Source: Pseudomonas fluorescens
GTDB lineage: Bacteria; Pseudomonadota; Gammaproteobacteria; Pseudomonadales; Pseudomonadaceae
Length of the DNA stretch: 64,000 bases
Direction of reading: 5' to 3'
NCBI RefSeq assembly: GCF_001307155.1
Contig: NZ_CP012830.1
Span: 3,114,501 to 3,178,500, forward strand
Shown here: positions 38,628 through 48,289 of the stretch, piece by piece
Layout of the letters: every line of letters starts with the position of its first letter
Numbering within the stretch: the first letter of the stretch is position 1
Made by a program: the position numbers and the translations under genes
Notes under the pieces: generated by a model
Database searches by the model: none
Told to the model about the DNA's origin: nothing
The model's input: only the letters and a program-made list of their open reading frames with translations

Positions 38628-39974
38628 TCAGTCCAGCCCCAGCTTTTTCAGCCGGTAACGCATCGACCGAAACGACAGGTTCAGCCGTTGGGCCGCCGCT
38701 GTGCGGTTCCAGCGGGTTTCTTCGAGCGCCTGGAGAATCAGTTTGCGTTCGACGTTCTCCAGATACTGCTCAAGGTTGTCGATTTTCGTCAGGTCCGGCA
38801 ATCCCGTATCGGCGCTGCAATTGCCATCAGTCAGGCGCAGGTCGCTGGCTTCGATCTGCTTGTTTTCGCACAGGGTGTACGCGCGTTCGAGCATGTTTTC
38901 CAGCTCGCGGACGTTACCCGGAAAACGGTAGTGCTTGAGTGCATCGAGGGCTTGCGGCTGGAGATGGACGGCCGGCAAGCCGCTGCCTGCCGCGAGACGC
39001 TTGAGTACATGACTGGCCAGCAGCTCGATGTCGTCACGGCGCTCGCGTAGCGGCGGGACGCGCAACTCGATGACATTCAGCCGATAGTACAAATCCTGCC
39101 GAAAGCGCCCAGCGGCCACTTCGGCGTCCAGATCCCTGTGGGTCGCACAGAGTATTCGCACATTAATGATGGCTTCCTGCTGTCCGCCGATGCTGCGTAC
39201 CGCCTTCTCCTGAATCGCGCGCAGCAACTTGACCTGCATCGCCAGCGGCAAGTCGGCCACTTCATCGAGAAACAACGTCCCACCGTTAGCCGCCTGGAAC
39301 AGCCCGGGTTTGTCTTCGATGGCGCCGCTGAAACTGCCTTTGCGATGACCGAAAAACTCGCTTTCCATCAATTCGGACGGAATTGCCCCGCAGTTGACCG
39401 GCACAAATGGCTGGCCACTGCGTGGACCTTGTTCATGAATCAGTCGGGCGACCAGCTCCTTTCCACTGCCGGATTCGCCGCTGATGTACACCGGTGCCTG
39501 GCTGCGCGCCAGTTTGTCGATTTGTGTGCGCAGGTTGCGCATGGGCACTGAGTCGCCGAGCAGCCGGCGATCGATGGCACTGGCAGCGTCGCCCGCGACC
39601 GGCAAGCGCAGGGCGCTGACCACCAGCTCGCGCAGTCGGGTGAGGTTCACCGGTTTGGTCAGGAAGTCGAAGGCACCGGCTTTCAGCGCGTTGATGGCGG
39701 TATCAAGGCTGCCATAAGCGGTGATCATCGCCACAGGCACGTAGGGATGGGTCAGCTGAATGTGCTGCACCAGCTCCAGGCCGGTACCGTCGGGCAACCG
39801 CATATCGGTCAGGCACAGGTCGAACCGCTCCTGGGCCAGCAACGACCGCGCTTCGCCGACATTACGCGCGCTCAGCGTATCGAGTTTCATTCGGCCGAGG
39901 GTGATTTCCAGAAGTTCGCGAATATCCGGTTCGTCATCGACGATCAGGACTTTTTGCCGTGGGCTTGTCTTCAA
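38628..39974 (-). CDS. pilR: Sigma-54 response regulator PilR
   Basis: 448 residues (about 445 in P. aeruginosa). Receiver domain 1-125 with D57 as phosphoacceptor (LCLTDMRLPDG). The AAA+ domain has Walker A GESGSGKE at 166-173 and GSFSGA at 213-218, a variant of GAFTGA, the loop that contacts sigma-54. A Fis-type HTH ends the protein (NRTAAAQRLNLSFRSMRYRL). It should activate pilA from the sites at 62796-62859. No ATG fits; TTG at 39974 overlaps the pilS stop and has the residues (MKTSPRQK) expected just before VLIVDDEPD. Confidence 0.92.
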   Translation of the reverse strand: MKTSPRQKVLIVDDEPDIRELLEITLGRMKLDTLSARNVGEARSLLAQERFDLCLTDMRLPDGTGLELVQHIQLTHPYVPVAMITAYGSLDTAINALKAGAFDFLTKPVNLTRLRELVVSALRLPVAGDAASAIDRRLLGDSVPMRNLRTQIDKLARSQAPVYISGESGSGKELVARLIHEQGPRSGQPFVPVNCGAIPSELMESEFFGHRKGSFSGAIEDKPGLFQAANGGTLFLDEVADLPLAMQVKLLRAIQEKAVRSIGGQQEAIINVRILCATHRDLDAEVAAGRFRQDLYYRLNVIELRVPPLRERRDDIELLASHVLKRLAAGSGLPAVHLQPQALDALKHYRFPGNVRELENMLERAYTLCENKQIEASDLRLTDGNCSADTGLPDLTKIDNLEQYLENVERKLILQALEETRWNRTAAAQRLNLSFRSMRYRLKKLGLD

Positions 39975-41560
39975 CTTTGTTTCCGTCCGTGAGCAAAGGT
40001 GATGCGAAAGCAGCCGCCGCCTTGGCGTGGTTTGAAGTCTAGGCGGGCCTGGTTGCTTTCGCACAGCTCACGGGACAGATAGAGACCCAGGCCAGTACCC
40101 TGGCTACTGGTGGTGAAGAACGGTTCGAACAAATGTGCTTGCTGCTCCGCTGAAACGCCGGGCCCATTGTCCAGCACATCCAGGGTTGGAAGCTGACTGT
40201 CGGGGTCGATAAACAGCGTGAGCCAGACTTCGGCCTGTTCATGCGCAAGGGCGCTGTGGCGCCAGGCATTGCGCAACAGGTTATCGAGCACCTGAGTCAG
40301 TTGGTCTGGGTCTATCAAGGTGGTGAAGGGGCCTGGTCCGGCGTTCAGATGAATCTGTTGGCGATCCGTTGCTCCTTCGCGCACCGTGCACACGAACTGC
40401 TCCAGCCACTGCTTCAAGTCGAGCCGTTGCGGTACGACTTGCTGGCGCCGTGAAAGCTGCAGGACGTTTTCTATCACTCGGTTCATGCGTTGAGAATGGT
40501 CCTGAATAATCTGCGTCAGACGCCGGTCGGCGCCGATCAGTTCCTCAGACTCGTTCAGCAACTGCGCCGCATGGCTGATGGCACCCAATGGGTTGCGGAT
40601 TTCATGGGCAATGCCTGCGGTCAGCCGCCCCAGTGCTGCAAGCTTGAGTTGCTGGGCTTGTTGCGCGACCTGGGCAAGGTCTTCGAGAAATACCAGGGTC
40701 TGGCGTTGTTCGTTCAGGCCCAGCGCGATGAAGCTCGGTTGCAGTTCCAGGCCAGTGCGGGCGACTTTCAGGCTTTGTGGGCGCAAGGTCGGGTTGTTGA
40801 ACCAGAGTTGCAGGCGCTCGACCAAGGCTGTCGAATAATCGTCGATGAGTTGGCCGTCGAGGTGTGTCTGGCCAAACAGACTCAAGGCGCTGTGATTGGC
40901 CAACTGAACCCGGCGCTCACTGTCGAGTACCAGGATGCCGGTGCGCATGCGTTGCAGGATCAGCGCATTGAGCGCTTCCAGGCTGACCACTTCGCTGGCG
41001 CGCTGCTGGGCCAGACTCTCGCTGACCTCCAGTTGTCGGGTCAGGCCTTGCACCAGCAAGGCTGCGGCAAAGCACAGGGCGCCCAGGGTGCCGGCTTGCA
41101 AGTAGTGATTGGCGCCAGTCGGGTGGCTGCCGCTCAGGGAGAAAGTCAGGGAAATGATACCGATGGCGGCGACTGCCGCGAGCAGCAGGCCGATGCGCCG
41201 GCGCAGCAGTGTATTGCCGATCGCCACGGACACGATCAGCAGATTGCCGATGGCGCTGGGGACGCCACCTGCGGCATAGAACAGCACTGATAACAGCAGG
41301 ATATCAACCAGCGTGAGGCCGAAGATCTGTGCGGGTTGTCTGGGGTTTCCCGCAAATACCACCAGCAGGATATTCAGAATCAGGTACAACCAACTGCCAT
41401 TGCGCAGCAGGTCGTCGTTGGTGAACTCCAGCAACTGGTTGTCCATGTTGCTGGAGATCAGCAGCACCAGAAGGAGGCCGATGCTTAAACGGTAGAGATG
41501 ATAGAGGCGCAGCAGTCGCTGGGCCTGTTTGTCGCCAGGGCTCGAGATCTCAGCGATCAC
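39971..41560 (-). CDS. pilS: Sensor histidine kinase PilS
   Basis: 529 residues. Six hydrophobic segments fill about 24-172, then a PAS domain (about 190-295), the HisKA box GIAHEIRNPLG with H319, and a HATPase domain with DNLLRNA (N box), DNGPGV (G1) and GTGLGLYLSREL (G2). It partners PilR; in P. aeruginosa the membrane part senses PilA levels. Its stop overlaps the pilR start, and its start overlaps the upstream 77-residue gene by 11 bases. Confidence 0.93.
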   Translation of the reverse strand: MIAEISSPGDKQAQRLLRLYHLYRLSIGLLLVLLISSNMDNQLLEFTNDDLLRNGSWLYLILNILLVVFAGNPRQPAQIFGLTLVDILLLSVLFYAAGGVPSAIGNLLIVSVAIGNTLLRRRIGLLLAAVAAIGIISLTFSLSGSHPTGANHYLQAGTLGALCFAAALLVQGLTRQLEVSESLAQQRASEVVSLEALNALILQRMRTGILVLDSERRVQLANHSALSLFGQTHLDGQLIDDYSTALVERLQLWFNNPTLRPQSLKVARTGLELQPSFIALGLNEQRQTLVFLEDLAQVAQQAQQLKLAALGRLTAGIAHEIRNPLGAISHAAQLLNESEELIGADRRLTQIIQDHSQRMNRVIENVLQLSRRQQVVPQRLDLKQWLEQFVCTVREGATDRQQIHLNAGPGPFTTLIDPDQLTQVLDNLLRNAWRHSALAHEQAEVWLTLFIDPDSQLPTLDVLDNGPGVSAEQQAHLFEPFFTTSSQGTGLGLYLSRELCESNQARLDFKPRQGGGCFRITFAHGRKQS

Positions 41561-41783
41561 GTGAACTCGGGCCTTGCTCGAGGTGAGCCTGGCTGCAATA
41601 CCACTGTTGTTGAAGGCTCAGCGCGCGGTCGCGTGGCAGGTGTACGCCGCAATGGGCGCAGCGAACCATGGGCGGTGCATCGAGTTCGCTGGACGTATGG
41701 GAGGTTTCGTCTGGGCGCTTGAACTTGCGCCAGAACCATACTGCTGCAGCAATCAGGGCAATCCAGAACAGTAAACGAAGCAT
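41550..41783 (-). CDS. Small membrane zinc-ribbon protein, PP0621 family
   Basis: 77 residues. An N-terminal membrane segment (LLFWIALIAAAVWFWRKFKR) is followed by a Thr/Ser-rich linker and a Cys motif, CAHCGVHLPRDRAL...WYCSQAH, that could bind zinc. NCBI names such proteins after P. putida PP0621. Its overlap with pilS and conserved position in Pseudomonas suggest a part in pilus signalling (inference only). Confidence 0.8.
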   Translation of the reverse strand: MLRLLFWIALIAAAVWFWRKFKRPDETSHTSSELDAPPMVRCAHCGVHLPRDRALSLQQQWYCSQAHLEQGPSSRDR

Positions 41784-41862
41784 GATGAACCGCTTTGCAA
41801 TGAATAATCCGGCAGTTTAGCCAAGGACTGGAGAAGCGCACAGCGCAATAAAACGCGGGCAT

Positions 41863-41893
41863 AAAAAAGGGAGACTCGAAAGTCTCCCTTTTT
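41863..41893 (-). terminator. Terminator of bamD (symmetrical)
   Basis: AAAAAGGGAGACT-CGAA-AGTCTCCCTTTTT, a 13-bp stem. On the minus strand it ends bamD and separates it from the pilS operon. Confidence 0.92.
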
Positions 41894-41907
41894 GGTGCCC
41901 CAAGGTG

Positions 41908-42924
41908 TCAGTCGAACACACCGAAGGTCAGGCGGCTGAACCATGAGCGGTCGCTGCTTTTGCCTTCGGCCTCGTGCGGCTGTTCTTCAACCGCATCGCC
42001 TTCTTTAGGCTTGAGCTCGGCAGGGATCGCGTCCTTGGCATCCTGGAACTGCTTCATCACGTCCTGGTTGGCGCGGGTTTCGCCCGGCGGCAGCGGTGGG
42101 CGGGACTCGATCAGGCCCAGAGTGGCCTTGCTCAGCCACGAACGGTTGTCGGCTTCGGCAACGCGTGGTACGAACTGACCGTCGACCAGGGTCGGGTGGT
42201 TCGGGTAGTTGAGCTTCAGGGTTTCGAGGCTGGTGTTGGCCAGTTCGTCCAGGTGCAGGCGCTGGTAGGACTCGACCATCACCGCCAGGCCGTCACCGAC
42301 CGAAGGGGTTTCCTGGAAGTTTTCCACTACATAACGACCACGGTTGGCTGCTGCAACGTACGCCTGACGGGTCAGGTAGTAGTCGGCTACGTGAATCTCG
42401 TAGGACGCCAGCAGGTTGCGCAGATAAATCATGCGCTGCTTGGCGTCTGGCGCGTAGCGGCTGTTCGGGTAACGGCTGGTGAGCTGGGCGAACTCGTTGT
42501 AGGAGTCACGTGCGGCGCCCGGGTCACGCTTGGTCATGTCCAGCGGCAGGAAGCGCGCCAGCAGGCCGACGTCCTGGTCAAAGGAGGTCAGGCCCTTGAG
42601 GTAGTACGCATAGTCGACGTTCGGGTGCTGCGGGTGCAGGCGGATAAAACGCTCGGCGGCAGACTTGGCAGCCTCCGGCTCGGCGTTCTTGTAGTTCGCA
42701 TAAATCAGTTCGAGTTGAGCCTGATCAGCATAGCGGCCGAACGGATAACGCGATTCCAGAGCCTTCAACTTGGCGGTGGCGCTGGTATAGCTATTGTTAT
42801 CCAGATCGTGCTGGGCCTGCTGGTACAGCTCGACCTCGCTCAGGTTTTCGTCGACGACTTCCTTCGATGAGCAAGCAGCGGTCAATGCGAGGATGGCGAT
42901 CAGCAGCAGGTGTTTCACTTGCAT
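41908..42924 (-). CDS. bamD: Outer membrane assembly lipoprotein BamD (ComL)
   Basis: 338 residues. The lipoprotein signal ends LTAAC with C18 and Ser at +2. TPR-like repeats span about 30-245 ([60 protein letters not shown]). The C-terminal 80 residues are a Pseudomonas-type extension rich in Pro, Glu and Lys. BamD is the essential partner of BamA in inserting outer-membrane barrels, such as the porin and DUF4105 protein here. Start ATG 42924. Divergent from rluD. Confidence 0.95.
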   Translation of the reverse strand: MQVKHLLLIAILALTAACSSKEVVDENLSEVELYQQAQHDLDNNSYTSATAKLKALESRYPFGRYADQAQLELIYANYKNAEPEAAKSAAERFIRLHPQHPNVDYAYYLKGLTSFDQDVGLLARFLPLDMTKRDPGAARDSYNEFAQLTSRYPNSRYAPDAKQRMIYLRNLLASYEIHVADYYLTRQAYVAAANRGRYVVENFQETPSVGDGLAVMVESYQRLHLDELANTSLETLKLNYPNHPTLVDGQFVPRVAEADNRSWLSKATLGLIESRPPLPPGETRANQDVMKQFQDAKDAIPAELKPKEGDAVEEQPHEAEGKSSDRSWFSRLTFGVFD

Positions 42925-43076
42925 GGCGGCTTGCGTCCCTATGACGGCCGCTGTCTTGGGCGGGGCCGTCCTGTTATGATGAGTGCCCCGTTGAAAAGCC
43001 TCGGGGCAAAAGACGCCGTATTTAACCACAAGCGCGCAGCCGAAACCAAAGGCTGTAGCCGACGCCTAGTCTGAGC

Positions 43077-44039
43077 ATGTCCGATAAAATTGAACTTCGC
43101 GCAGAGGTGCCGTCCGAACTGGGCGGCCAACGCCTCGATCAAGTCGCCGCACAATTATTCGCTGAGCACTCGCGCTCGCGCCTTTCCGCCTGGATCAAAG
43201 ACGGCCGCCTGACTGTGGATGGAGCGGTTATCCGCCCGCGAGACATCGTCCACGGCGGCGCCATTCTTGAACTCACTGCCGAGCAGGAAGCTCAGGGCGA
43301 ATGGATCGCTCAAGACATCGAGCTGGACATCGTCTATGAAGATGACGACATCCTGGTGATCAACAAGCCTGCGGGCCTGGTGGTGCATCCTGCCGCCGGT
43401 CACGCCGACGGCACCTTGCTCAACGCCTTGCTGCACCACGTGCCGGACATCATCAATGTGCCGCGCGCCGGTATCGTGCACCGTCTGGACAAGGACACCA
43501 CCGGTCTGATGGTGGTGGCCAAGACCATTCAGGCGCAGACGCAGCTGGTTACGCAGTTGCAGAGCCGCAGCGTCAGCCGGATCTACGAATGCATCGTGAT
43601 CGGCGTGGTCACTGCCGGCGGCAAGATCAACGCGCCGATCGGTCGTCACGGCCAGCAACGCCAGCGCATGGCGGTGATGGAAGGTGGCAAGCAGGCGGTC
43701 AGTCATTACCGCGTGCTCGAGCGTTTCCGCTCCCACACTCACGTGCGGGTCAAGCTGGAAACCGGTCGTACGCACCAGATTCGCGTGCACATGGCCCACA
43801 TCAACTTCCCGTTGGTCGGAGATCCTGCCTACGGCGGTCGCTTCCGTATTCCGCCGGCAGCCAGTGTGACCATGGTTGAATCGCTGAAACATTTCCCGCG
43901 TCAGGCGCTGCATGCGCGTTTCCTGGAACTGGATCATCCGACCACCGGTAAGCGCATGAGCTGGGAATCGCCACTGCCGGACGATTTCGTCTGGTTGCTG
44001 TCGCTGCTCAAGCAAGACCGTGAGGCGTTCATCGGATGA
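43077..44039 (+). CDS. rluD: 23S rRNA pseudouridine synthase RluD
   Basis: 320 residues. An S4 domain at about 15-75 (LGGQRLDQVAAQLFAEHSRS) is followed by the RluA-type catalytic domain with HRLDKDTTGLM; the catalytic Asp is D138 (D139 in E. coli). It makes pseudouridines 1911, 1915 and 1917 in helix 69. The 152-bp gap to bamD holds TATGAT at 42975 and a GCCCCG/CGGGGC hairpin at 42985-43007. The stop overlaps pgeF (ATGA). Confidence 0.95.
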   Translation: MSDKIELRAEVPSELGGQRLDQVAAQLFAEHSRSRLSAWIKDGRLTVDGAVIRPRDIVHGGAILELTAEQEAQGEWIAQDIELDIVYEDDDILVINKPAGLVVHPAAGHADGTLLNALLHHVPDIINVPRAGIVHRLDKDTTGLMVVAKTIQAQTQLVTQLQSRSVSRIYECIVIGVVTAGGKINAPIGRHGQQRQRMAVMEGGKQAVSHYRVLERFRSHTHVRVKLETGRTHQIRVHMAHINFPLVGDPAYGGRFRIPPAASVTMVESLKHFPRQALHARFLELDHPTTGKRMSWESPLPDDFVWLLSLLKQDREAFIG

Positions 44040-44761
44040 ATGACTGGCTGATTCCTGACTGGCCCGCGCCGGCCGGGGTAAAAGCCTGCGTCACCACCCG
44101 GGCGGGCGGCGTCAGTCTGGCGCCGTTCGACAGCCTCAATCTGGGCGATCACGTCGACGACAACCCTGAAGCGGTTGCCGAGAACCGCCGTCGCCTCACC
44201 GATCATTTCTCTATTCAACCGGCCTGGTTGCAACAGGTTCACGGAGTTACCGTGGCCTATGCCGACCCGACTGCAGTGGCGACGGCCGATGCCAGCTGGA
44301 CGGCCACGCCGGGCATCGCCTGTACTGCAATGACGGCGGATTGTCTGCCAGCGTTGTTCTGTGATCGCGCTGGCACCCGTGTCGCTGCCGCTCACGCCGG
44401 TTGGCGCGGTCTGGCGGCGGGTGTGCTGGAGGCCACCGTCGAAAGCCTGGCCGTAGACCCTGCCGAGGTGCTGGTCTGGCTCGGCCCGGCCATTGGTCCG
44501 AAAGCGTTCGAAGTCGGCCCGGAAGTTCGCGAAGCCTTTGTCCGGCAACTCGCGGAAACCGATCAGGCCTTCGTCCCGAGCCATAACGCCGGCAAGTTAA
44601 TGGCCGACATCTATACGCTGGCGCGCCTGCGCCTGGCAGCCTGCGGTGTTACTGCTGTTTACGGTGGCGGCTTCTGCACCGTGACCGATCCACGCTTCTT
44701 CTCTTACCGCCGCAGTCCGCGCACCGGTCGGTTTGCTTCCCTGGTCTGGCTCGAACGCTAG
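44036..44761 (+). CDS. pgeF: Purine nucleoside phosphorylase / peptidoglycan editing factor (YfiH, PgeF)
   Basis: 241 residues. Metal-site motifs of the DUF152 family are present: LQQVHGVTV (His), TADCLPALFCD (Cys) and AAHAGWRGLAAGVLEATV (His). The E. coli homologue removes misincorporated L-Ser from peptidoglycan precursors, while others act on purine nucleosides. ATG overlaps rluD, so the two are co-translated, and the next gene is clpB. Confidence 0.92.
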   Translation: MNDWLIPDWPAPAGVKACVTTRAGGVSLAPFDSLNLGDHVDDNPEAVAENRRRLTDHFSIQPAWLQQVHGVTVAYADPTAVATADASWTATPGIACTAMTADCLPALFCDRAGTRVAAAHAGWRGLAAGVLEATVESLAVDPAEVLVWLGPAIGPKAFEVGPEVREAFVRQLAETDQAFVPSHNAGKLMADIYTLARLRLAACGVTAVYGGGFCTVTDPRFFSYRRSPRTGRFASLVWLER

Positions 44762-44791
44762 ACTTATCTGATCTGCATCAATCAAACGCTG

Positions 44792-44819
44792 CTTGAATCC
44801 TCCAGAATTGACCGCATCT
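44792..44819 (+). promoter_or_regulatory. Sigma-32 heat-shock promoter of clpB
   Basis: CTTGAAT (44792-44798), a 13-bp spacer and CCGCATCT (44812-44819) match the heat-shock consensus CTTGAAA / CCCCATNT at 6 of 7 and 6 of 7 fixed positions. It lies 72 bases before the clpB start. Confidence 0.78.
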
Positions 44820-44890
44820 AGTGGGGTATCTGGCAGGTTTCTCTATTTAGGTGTGTCCATCGCTCCGGCCTGCTCAAAGGAAGGTGACCA

Positions 44891-47455
44891 ATGCGTATAG
44901 ACCGTTTAACCAGTAAGTTGCAGTTAGCCTTGTCCGACGCCCAATCCCTGGCTGTCGGCCTCGACCATCCGGGTATTGAACCTGCGCACCTGATGCAAGC
45001 GCTGCTGGAGCAGCAGGGCGGCTCGATCAAGCCGTTGTTGATGCAAGTCGGTTTTGACATCAACAGCCTGCGCAAAGAGTTGAGCAAAGAGCTCGACCGT
45101 CTACCAAAAATCCAGAATCCCACCGGCGACGTAAACATGTCGCAGGACTTGGCACGTCTGCTCAACCAGGCGGATCGCCTGGCTCAACAAAAGGGTGACC
45201 AGTTCATCTCCAGCGAGCTGGTACTGCTCGCCGCCATGGACGAGAACAGCAAGCTTGGCAAGTTGCTGCTCGGTCAGGGCGTCAGCAAGAAAGCCCTGGA
45301 AAACGCGATCAACAACCTGCGCGGCGGCGAAGCGGTGAATGACGCCAACGTCGAGGAGTCGCGTCAGGCGCTGGATAAATACACCATTGACCTGACCAAG
45401 CGCGCCGAAGAAGGCAAGCTCGACCCGGTGATCGGTCGTGACGACGAGATCCGCCGGACCATCCAGGTGTTGCAGCGTCGCACCAAGAACAACCCGGTGC
45501 TGATCGGCGAGCCTGGCGTGGGTAAAACCGCCATCGCCGAAGGCCTGGCCCAGCGCATCATCAACGGCGAAGTGCCGGATGGCCTGAAAAGCAAACGCCT
45601 GCTGTCACTGGACATGGGCGCGCTGATTGCCGGTGCCAAGTACCGTGGCGAGTTCGAAGAGCGCCTGAAATCCCTGCTCAACGAGCTGTCGAAGCAGGAA
45701 GGCCAGATCATCCTGTTCATCGACGAACTGCACACCATGGTCGGCGCCGGTAAAGCCGAAGGCTCGATGGACGCCGGCAACATGCTCAAACCGGCCCTGG
45801 CCCGTGGCGAGCTGCATTGCGTCGGCGCCACCACGCTCAACGAGTATCGCCAATATATCGAGAAGGATGCGGCCCTTGAGCGGCGCTTCCAGAAGGTCTT
45901 GGTGGATGAACCGAGCGAAGAAGACACCATCGCGATCCTGCGTGGTCTGAAAGAGCGCTACGAGGTTCACCACAAGGTGGCGATCACCGACGGCGCTATC
46001 ATTGCGGCGGCCAAGTTGAGCCATCGCTACATTACCGACCGTCAGTTGCCGGACAAGGCTATCGACCTGATCGACGAAGCGGCCAGCCGCATTCGCATGG
46101 AGATCGACTCCAAGCCGGAAGTGCTGGATCGTCTGGAGCGGCGTTTGATTCAACTGAAGGTTGAATCCCAGGCGCTGAAGAAAGAAAGCGACGAAGCGGC
46201 GAAGAAGCGTCTTGAAAAGCTTCAGGAAGAAATCGTTCGTCACGAGCGCGAGTACTCGGACCTCGAAGAAATCTGGAATTCGGAAAAAGCCGAAGTGCAG
46301 GGTTCTGCGCAGATCCAGCAGAAAATCGAACAGTCCCGTCAGGAACTGGAAGCTGCCCGCCGCAAAGGCGACCTAAACCGCATGGCCGAGTTGCAGTACG
46401 GGGTGATCCCGGATCTGGAACGCAGCCTGCAAATGGTCGACCAGCACGGCAAGAGCGAAAACCAGTTGCTGCGCAGCAAGGTGACTGAAGAAGAGATCGC
46501 CGAAGTCGTGTCGAAATGGACCGGTATTCCGGTGTCGAAAATGCTCGAAGGCGAGCGCGACAAGCTGCTGAAGATGGAAAGCCTGTTGCACCAGCGCGTG
46601 ATCGGTCAGAACGAAGCGGTGGTGGCGGTGGCCAACGCCGTGCGCCGTTCGCGTGCCGGGTTGTCCGACCCGAATCGCCCAAGCGGCTCGTTCATGTTCC
46701 TCGGCCCGACCGGTGTCGGTAAAACCGAGTTGTGCAAAGCCTTGGCCGAATTCCTCTTTGATACCGAAGAGGCGATGGTGCGGATCGACATGTCCGAGTT
46801 CATGGAGAAACATTCCGTGGCGCGACTGATCGGTGCGCCACCAGGCTACGTGGGCTATGAGGAGGGCGGTTACCTGACCGAGGCGGTGCGTCGCAAGCCG
46901 TATTCGGTGATCCTTCTGGACGAGGTCGAGAAGGCCCACCCGGACGTGTTCAACGTGCTGCTGCAAGTGCTGGAAGATGGCCGTCTGACCGACAGCCATG
47001 GGCGTACGGTGGATTTCCGCAATACGGTGATCGTCATGACCTCCAACCTGGGCTCGGTGCAGATCCAGGAACTGGTCGGTGATCGTGAAGCGCAGCGTGC
47101 TGCGGTGATGGATGCAGTGTCGACGCACTTCCGTCCGGAGTTCATCAACCGGATCGACGAAGTGGTGATCTTCGAGCCATTGGCACGGGATCAGATTGCC
47201 GGCATTACCGAGATCCAGTTGGGTCGCCTGCGCAGCCGTCTGGCCGAGCGCGAGCTGAAACTGACGCTGAGCAGCGAGGCACTGGATAAGTTGATTGCGG
47301 TGGGTTACGACCCGGTTTATGGCGCACGGCCGCTCAAACGAGCGATCCAGCGCTGGATCGAAAACCCGCTGGCACAGCTGATTCTGGCCGGCAGCTTCCT
47401 GCCGGGCACCACTGTGACGGCCACTGTGGCGAACGACGAAATCGTTTTCAACTGA
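44891..47455 (+). CDS. clpB: ATP-dependent disaggregase ClpB
   Basis: 854 residues. The N domain is 1-145; NBD1 has Walker A GEPGVGKT at 206-213 and Walker [10 protein letters not shown]; the middle coiled coil (about 400-525, [20 protein letters not shown]) distinguishes ClpB from ClpA and ClpC; NBD2 has GPTGVGKT at 605-612. It resolves aggregates with DnaK. AAGGAAGGTGA precedes ATG 44891. A sigma-32 promoter and its own terminator make it a monocistronic heat-shock unit. Confidence 0.97.
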   Translation: MRIDRLTSKLQLALSDAQSLAVGLDHPGIEPAHLMQALLEQQGGSIKPLLMQVGFDINSLRKELSKELDRLPKIQNPTGDVNMSQDLARLLNQADRLAQQKGDQFISSELVLLAAMDENSKLGKLLLGQGVSKKALENAINNLRGGEAVNDANVEESRQALDKYTIDLTKRAEEGKLDPVIGRDDEIRRTIQVLQRRTKNNPVLIGEPGVGKTAIAEGLAQRIINGEVPDGLKSKRLLSLDMGALIAGAKYRGEFEERLKSLLNELSKQEGQIILFIDELHTMVGAGKAEGSMDAGNMLKPALARGELHCVGATTLNEYRQYIEKDAALERRFQKVLVDEPSEEDTIAILRGLKERYEVHHKVAITDGAIIAAAKLSHRYITDRQLPDKAIDLIDEAASRIRMEIDSKPEVLDRLERRLIQLKVESQALKKESDEAAKKRLEKLQEEIVRHEREYSDLEEIWNSEKAEVQGSAQIQQKIEQSRQELEAARRKGDLNRMAELQYGVIPDLERSLQMVDQHGKSENQLLRSKVTEEEIAEVVSKWTGIPVSKMLEGERDKLLKMESLLHQRVIGQNEAVVAVANAVRRSRAGLSDPNRPSGSFMFLGPTGVGKTELCKALAEFLFDTEEAMVRIDMSEFMEKHSVARLIGAPPGYVGYEEGGYLTEAVRRKPYSVILLDEVEKAHPDVFNVLLQVLEDGRLTDSHGRTVDFRNTVIVMTSNLGSVQIQELVGDREAQRAAVMDAVSTHFRPEFINRIDEVVIFEPLARDQIAGITEIQLGRLRSRLAERELKLTLSSEALDKLIAVGYDPVYGARPLKRAIQRWIENPLAQLILAGSFLPGTTVTATVANDEIVFN

Positions 47456-47478
47456 CCGTTCGCTGCACGGTAATGAAG

Positions 47479-47509
47479 GAGGCCCCGCATCGCGGGGCCT
47501 TTTTTTTCT
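47479..47509 (+). terminator. Terminator of clpB
   Basis: GGCCCCGC-ATC-GCGGGGCC followed by TTTTTTTTCTT, 24 bases after the stop. Confidence 0.94.
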
Positions 47510-47638
47510 TAGGGTGTTGAACTGTAAGGAAAAGGCTTGTAAAGTGCGCCCCGCAGTAAGTCACCCCAGCGGTTTCTTCTCCCCAAGGAGAAATCTGAAA
47601 TAAGTTGCAAATCATTGTCTTGAAAGCAATTTAGGGGG

Positions 47639-47666
47639 TTGACAGAGGTGCTTAAGATTGTAAAAT
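47639..47666 (+). promoter_or_regulatory. Promoter of the tRNA cluster
   Basis: TTGACA (47639-47644), 16 bp, TAAAAT (47661-47666), then AGCGCGCC, a GC-rich discriminator typical of stable-RNA promoters under stringent control. About 80 bases of leader precede tRNA-Asn. Confidence 0.82.
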
Positions 47667-47751
47667 AGCGCGCCTCAGACACACGAACGCAGCGATGCGA
47701 ACGGGTCGAAGAGGTGAAGCAAGCTTCACAGTTGTAATTGAAATATGTAGT

Positions 47752-47827
47752 TCCGTGATAGCTCAGTCGGTAGAGCAAATGACTGTTAATCATTGGGTCC
47801 CAGGTTCGAGTCCTGGTCACGGAGCCA
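47752..47827 (+). tRNA. tRNA-Asn (GUU)
   Basis: 76 bases including encoded CCA. Acceptor TCCGTGA pairs with TCACGGA; anticodon loop CTGTTAA gives GUU; T arm CAGGTTCGAGTCCTG. First of a three-tRNA run with spacers of 9 and 5 bases. Confidence 0.96.
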
Positions 47828-47836
47828 ATTTCAAAC

Positions 47837-47913
47837 CGGGGTATAGCGCAGTCCGGTAGCGCGCCTGCTTTGGGAGCAGGATGTCAGGAGTTCGAATCCC
47901 CTTACCCCGACCA
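47837..47913 (+). tRNA. tRNA-Pro (UGG), copy 1
   Basis: 77 bases including CCA. Acceptor CGGGGTA pairs with TACCCCG; anticodon arm CCTGC-TTTGGGA-GCAGG gives UGG; T arm with GTTCGAATC. Identical to copy 2 at 48093. Confidence 0.96.
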
Positions 47914-47918
47914 TTTTT

Positions 47919-47994
47919 GGGTCGTTAGCTCAGTTGGTAGAGCAGTTGGCTTTTAACCAATTGGTCGTAGGTTCGAATCCCACACGACCCACCA
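47919..47994 (+). tRNA. tRNA-Lys (UUU)
   Basis: 76 bases including CCA. Acceptor GGGTCGT pairs with ACGACCC; anticodon arm TTGG-CTTTTAA-CCAA gives UUU. Confidence 0.96.
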
Positions 47995-48058
47995 TTTTTG
48001 AAACCAGTTAGCGCTGGAATCGAATCTTAAGATCAGAGGCCAAAAGCGCTGATCGAAG

Positions 48059-48090
48059 AAGGCGCTCTTTTAAAAGGGTGCCTTTTTTTT
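48059..48090 (+). terminator. Terminator between tRNA-Lys and the second tRNA-Pro
   Basis: AAGGCGCTCTTTT / AAAAGGGTGCCTT forms a stem with two non-Watson-Crick positions, then eight T. It ends only two bases before tRNA-Pro copy 2, so that copy needs read-through or another promoter. Confidence 0.75.
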
Positions 48091-48092
48091 AC

Positions 48093-48169
48093 CGGGGTAT
48101 AGCGCAGTCCGGTAGCGCGCCTGCTTTGGGAGCAGGATGTCAGGAGTTCGAATCCCCTTACCCCGACCA
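48093..48169 (+). tRNA. tRNA-Pro (UGG), copy 2
   Basis: 77 bases with CCA, base-for-base the same as 47837-47913. It lies between two terminators, 99 bases after tRNA-Lys. Confidence 0.95.
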
Positions 48170-48174
48170 TATTA

Positions 48175-48211
48175 AAAATCCTCGTATCGAAAGATACGGG
48201 GATTTTTTTTG
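48175..48211 (+). terminator. Terminator after the second tRNA-Pro
   Basis: AATCCTCGTATC-GAAA-GATACGGGGATT with a G-T pair, a GAAA tetraloop and TTTTTTTT. Confidence 0.9.
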
Positions 48212-48289
48212 CCTGCTGAAATCCGGTATCGCTACAAATGATCGTTCCCACGCACTCGTAGGAACGATCAATTAACGGACGAGAGGATC

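Noticed and set aside
42985..43007. GCCCCG/CGGGGC hairpin in the rluD leader considered as a riboswitch or terminator
   Set aside because: Six-bp stem with an 11-base loop and no T-run or known aptamer features; recorded only in the rluD entry.
47509..47820. 103-codon minus-strand frame over the tRNA region
   Set aside because: It overlaps the tRNA promoter and tRNA-Asn and has no homology that I recognise.
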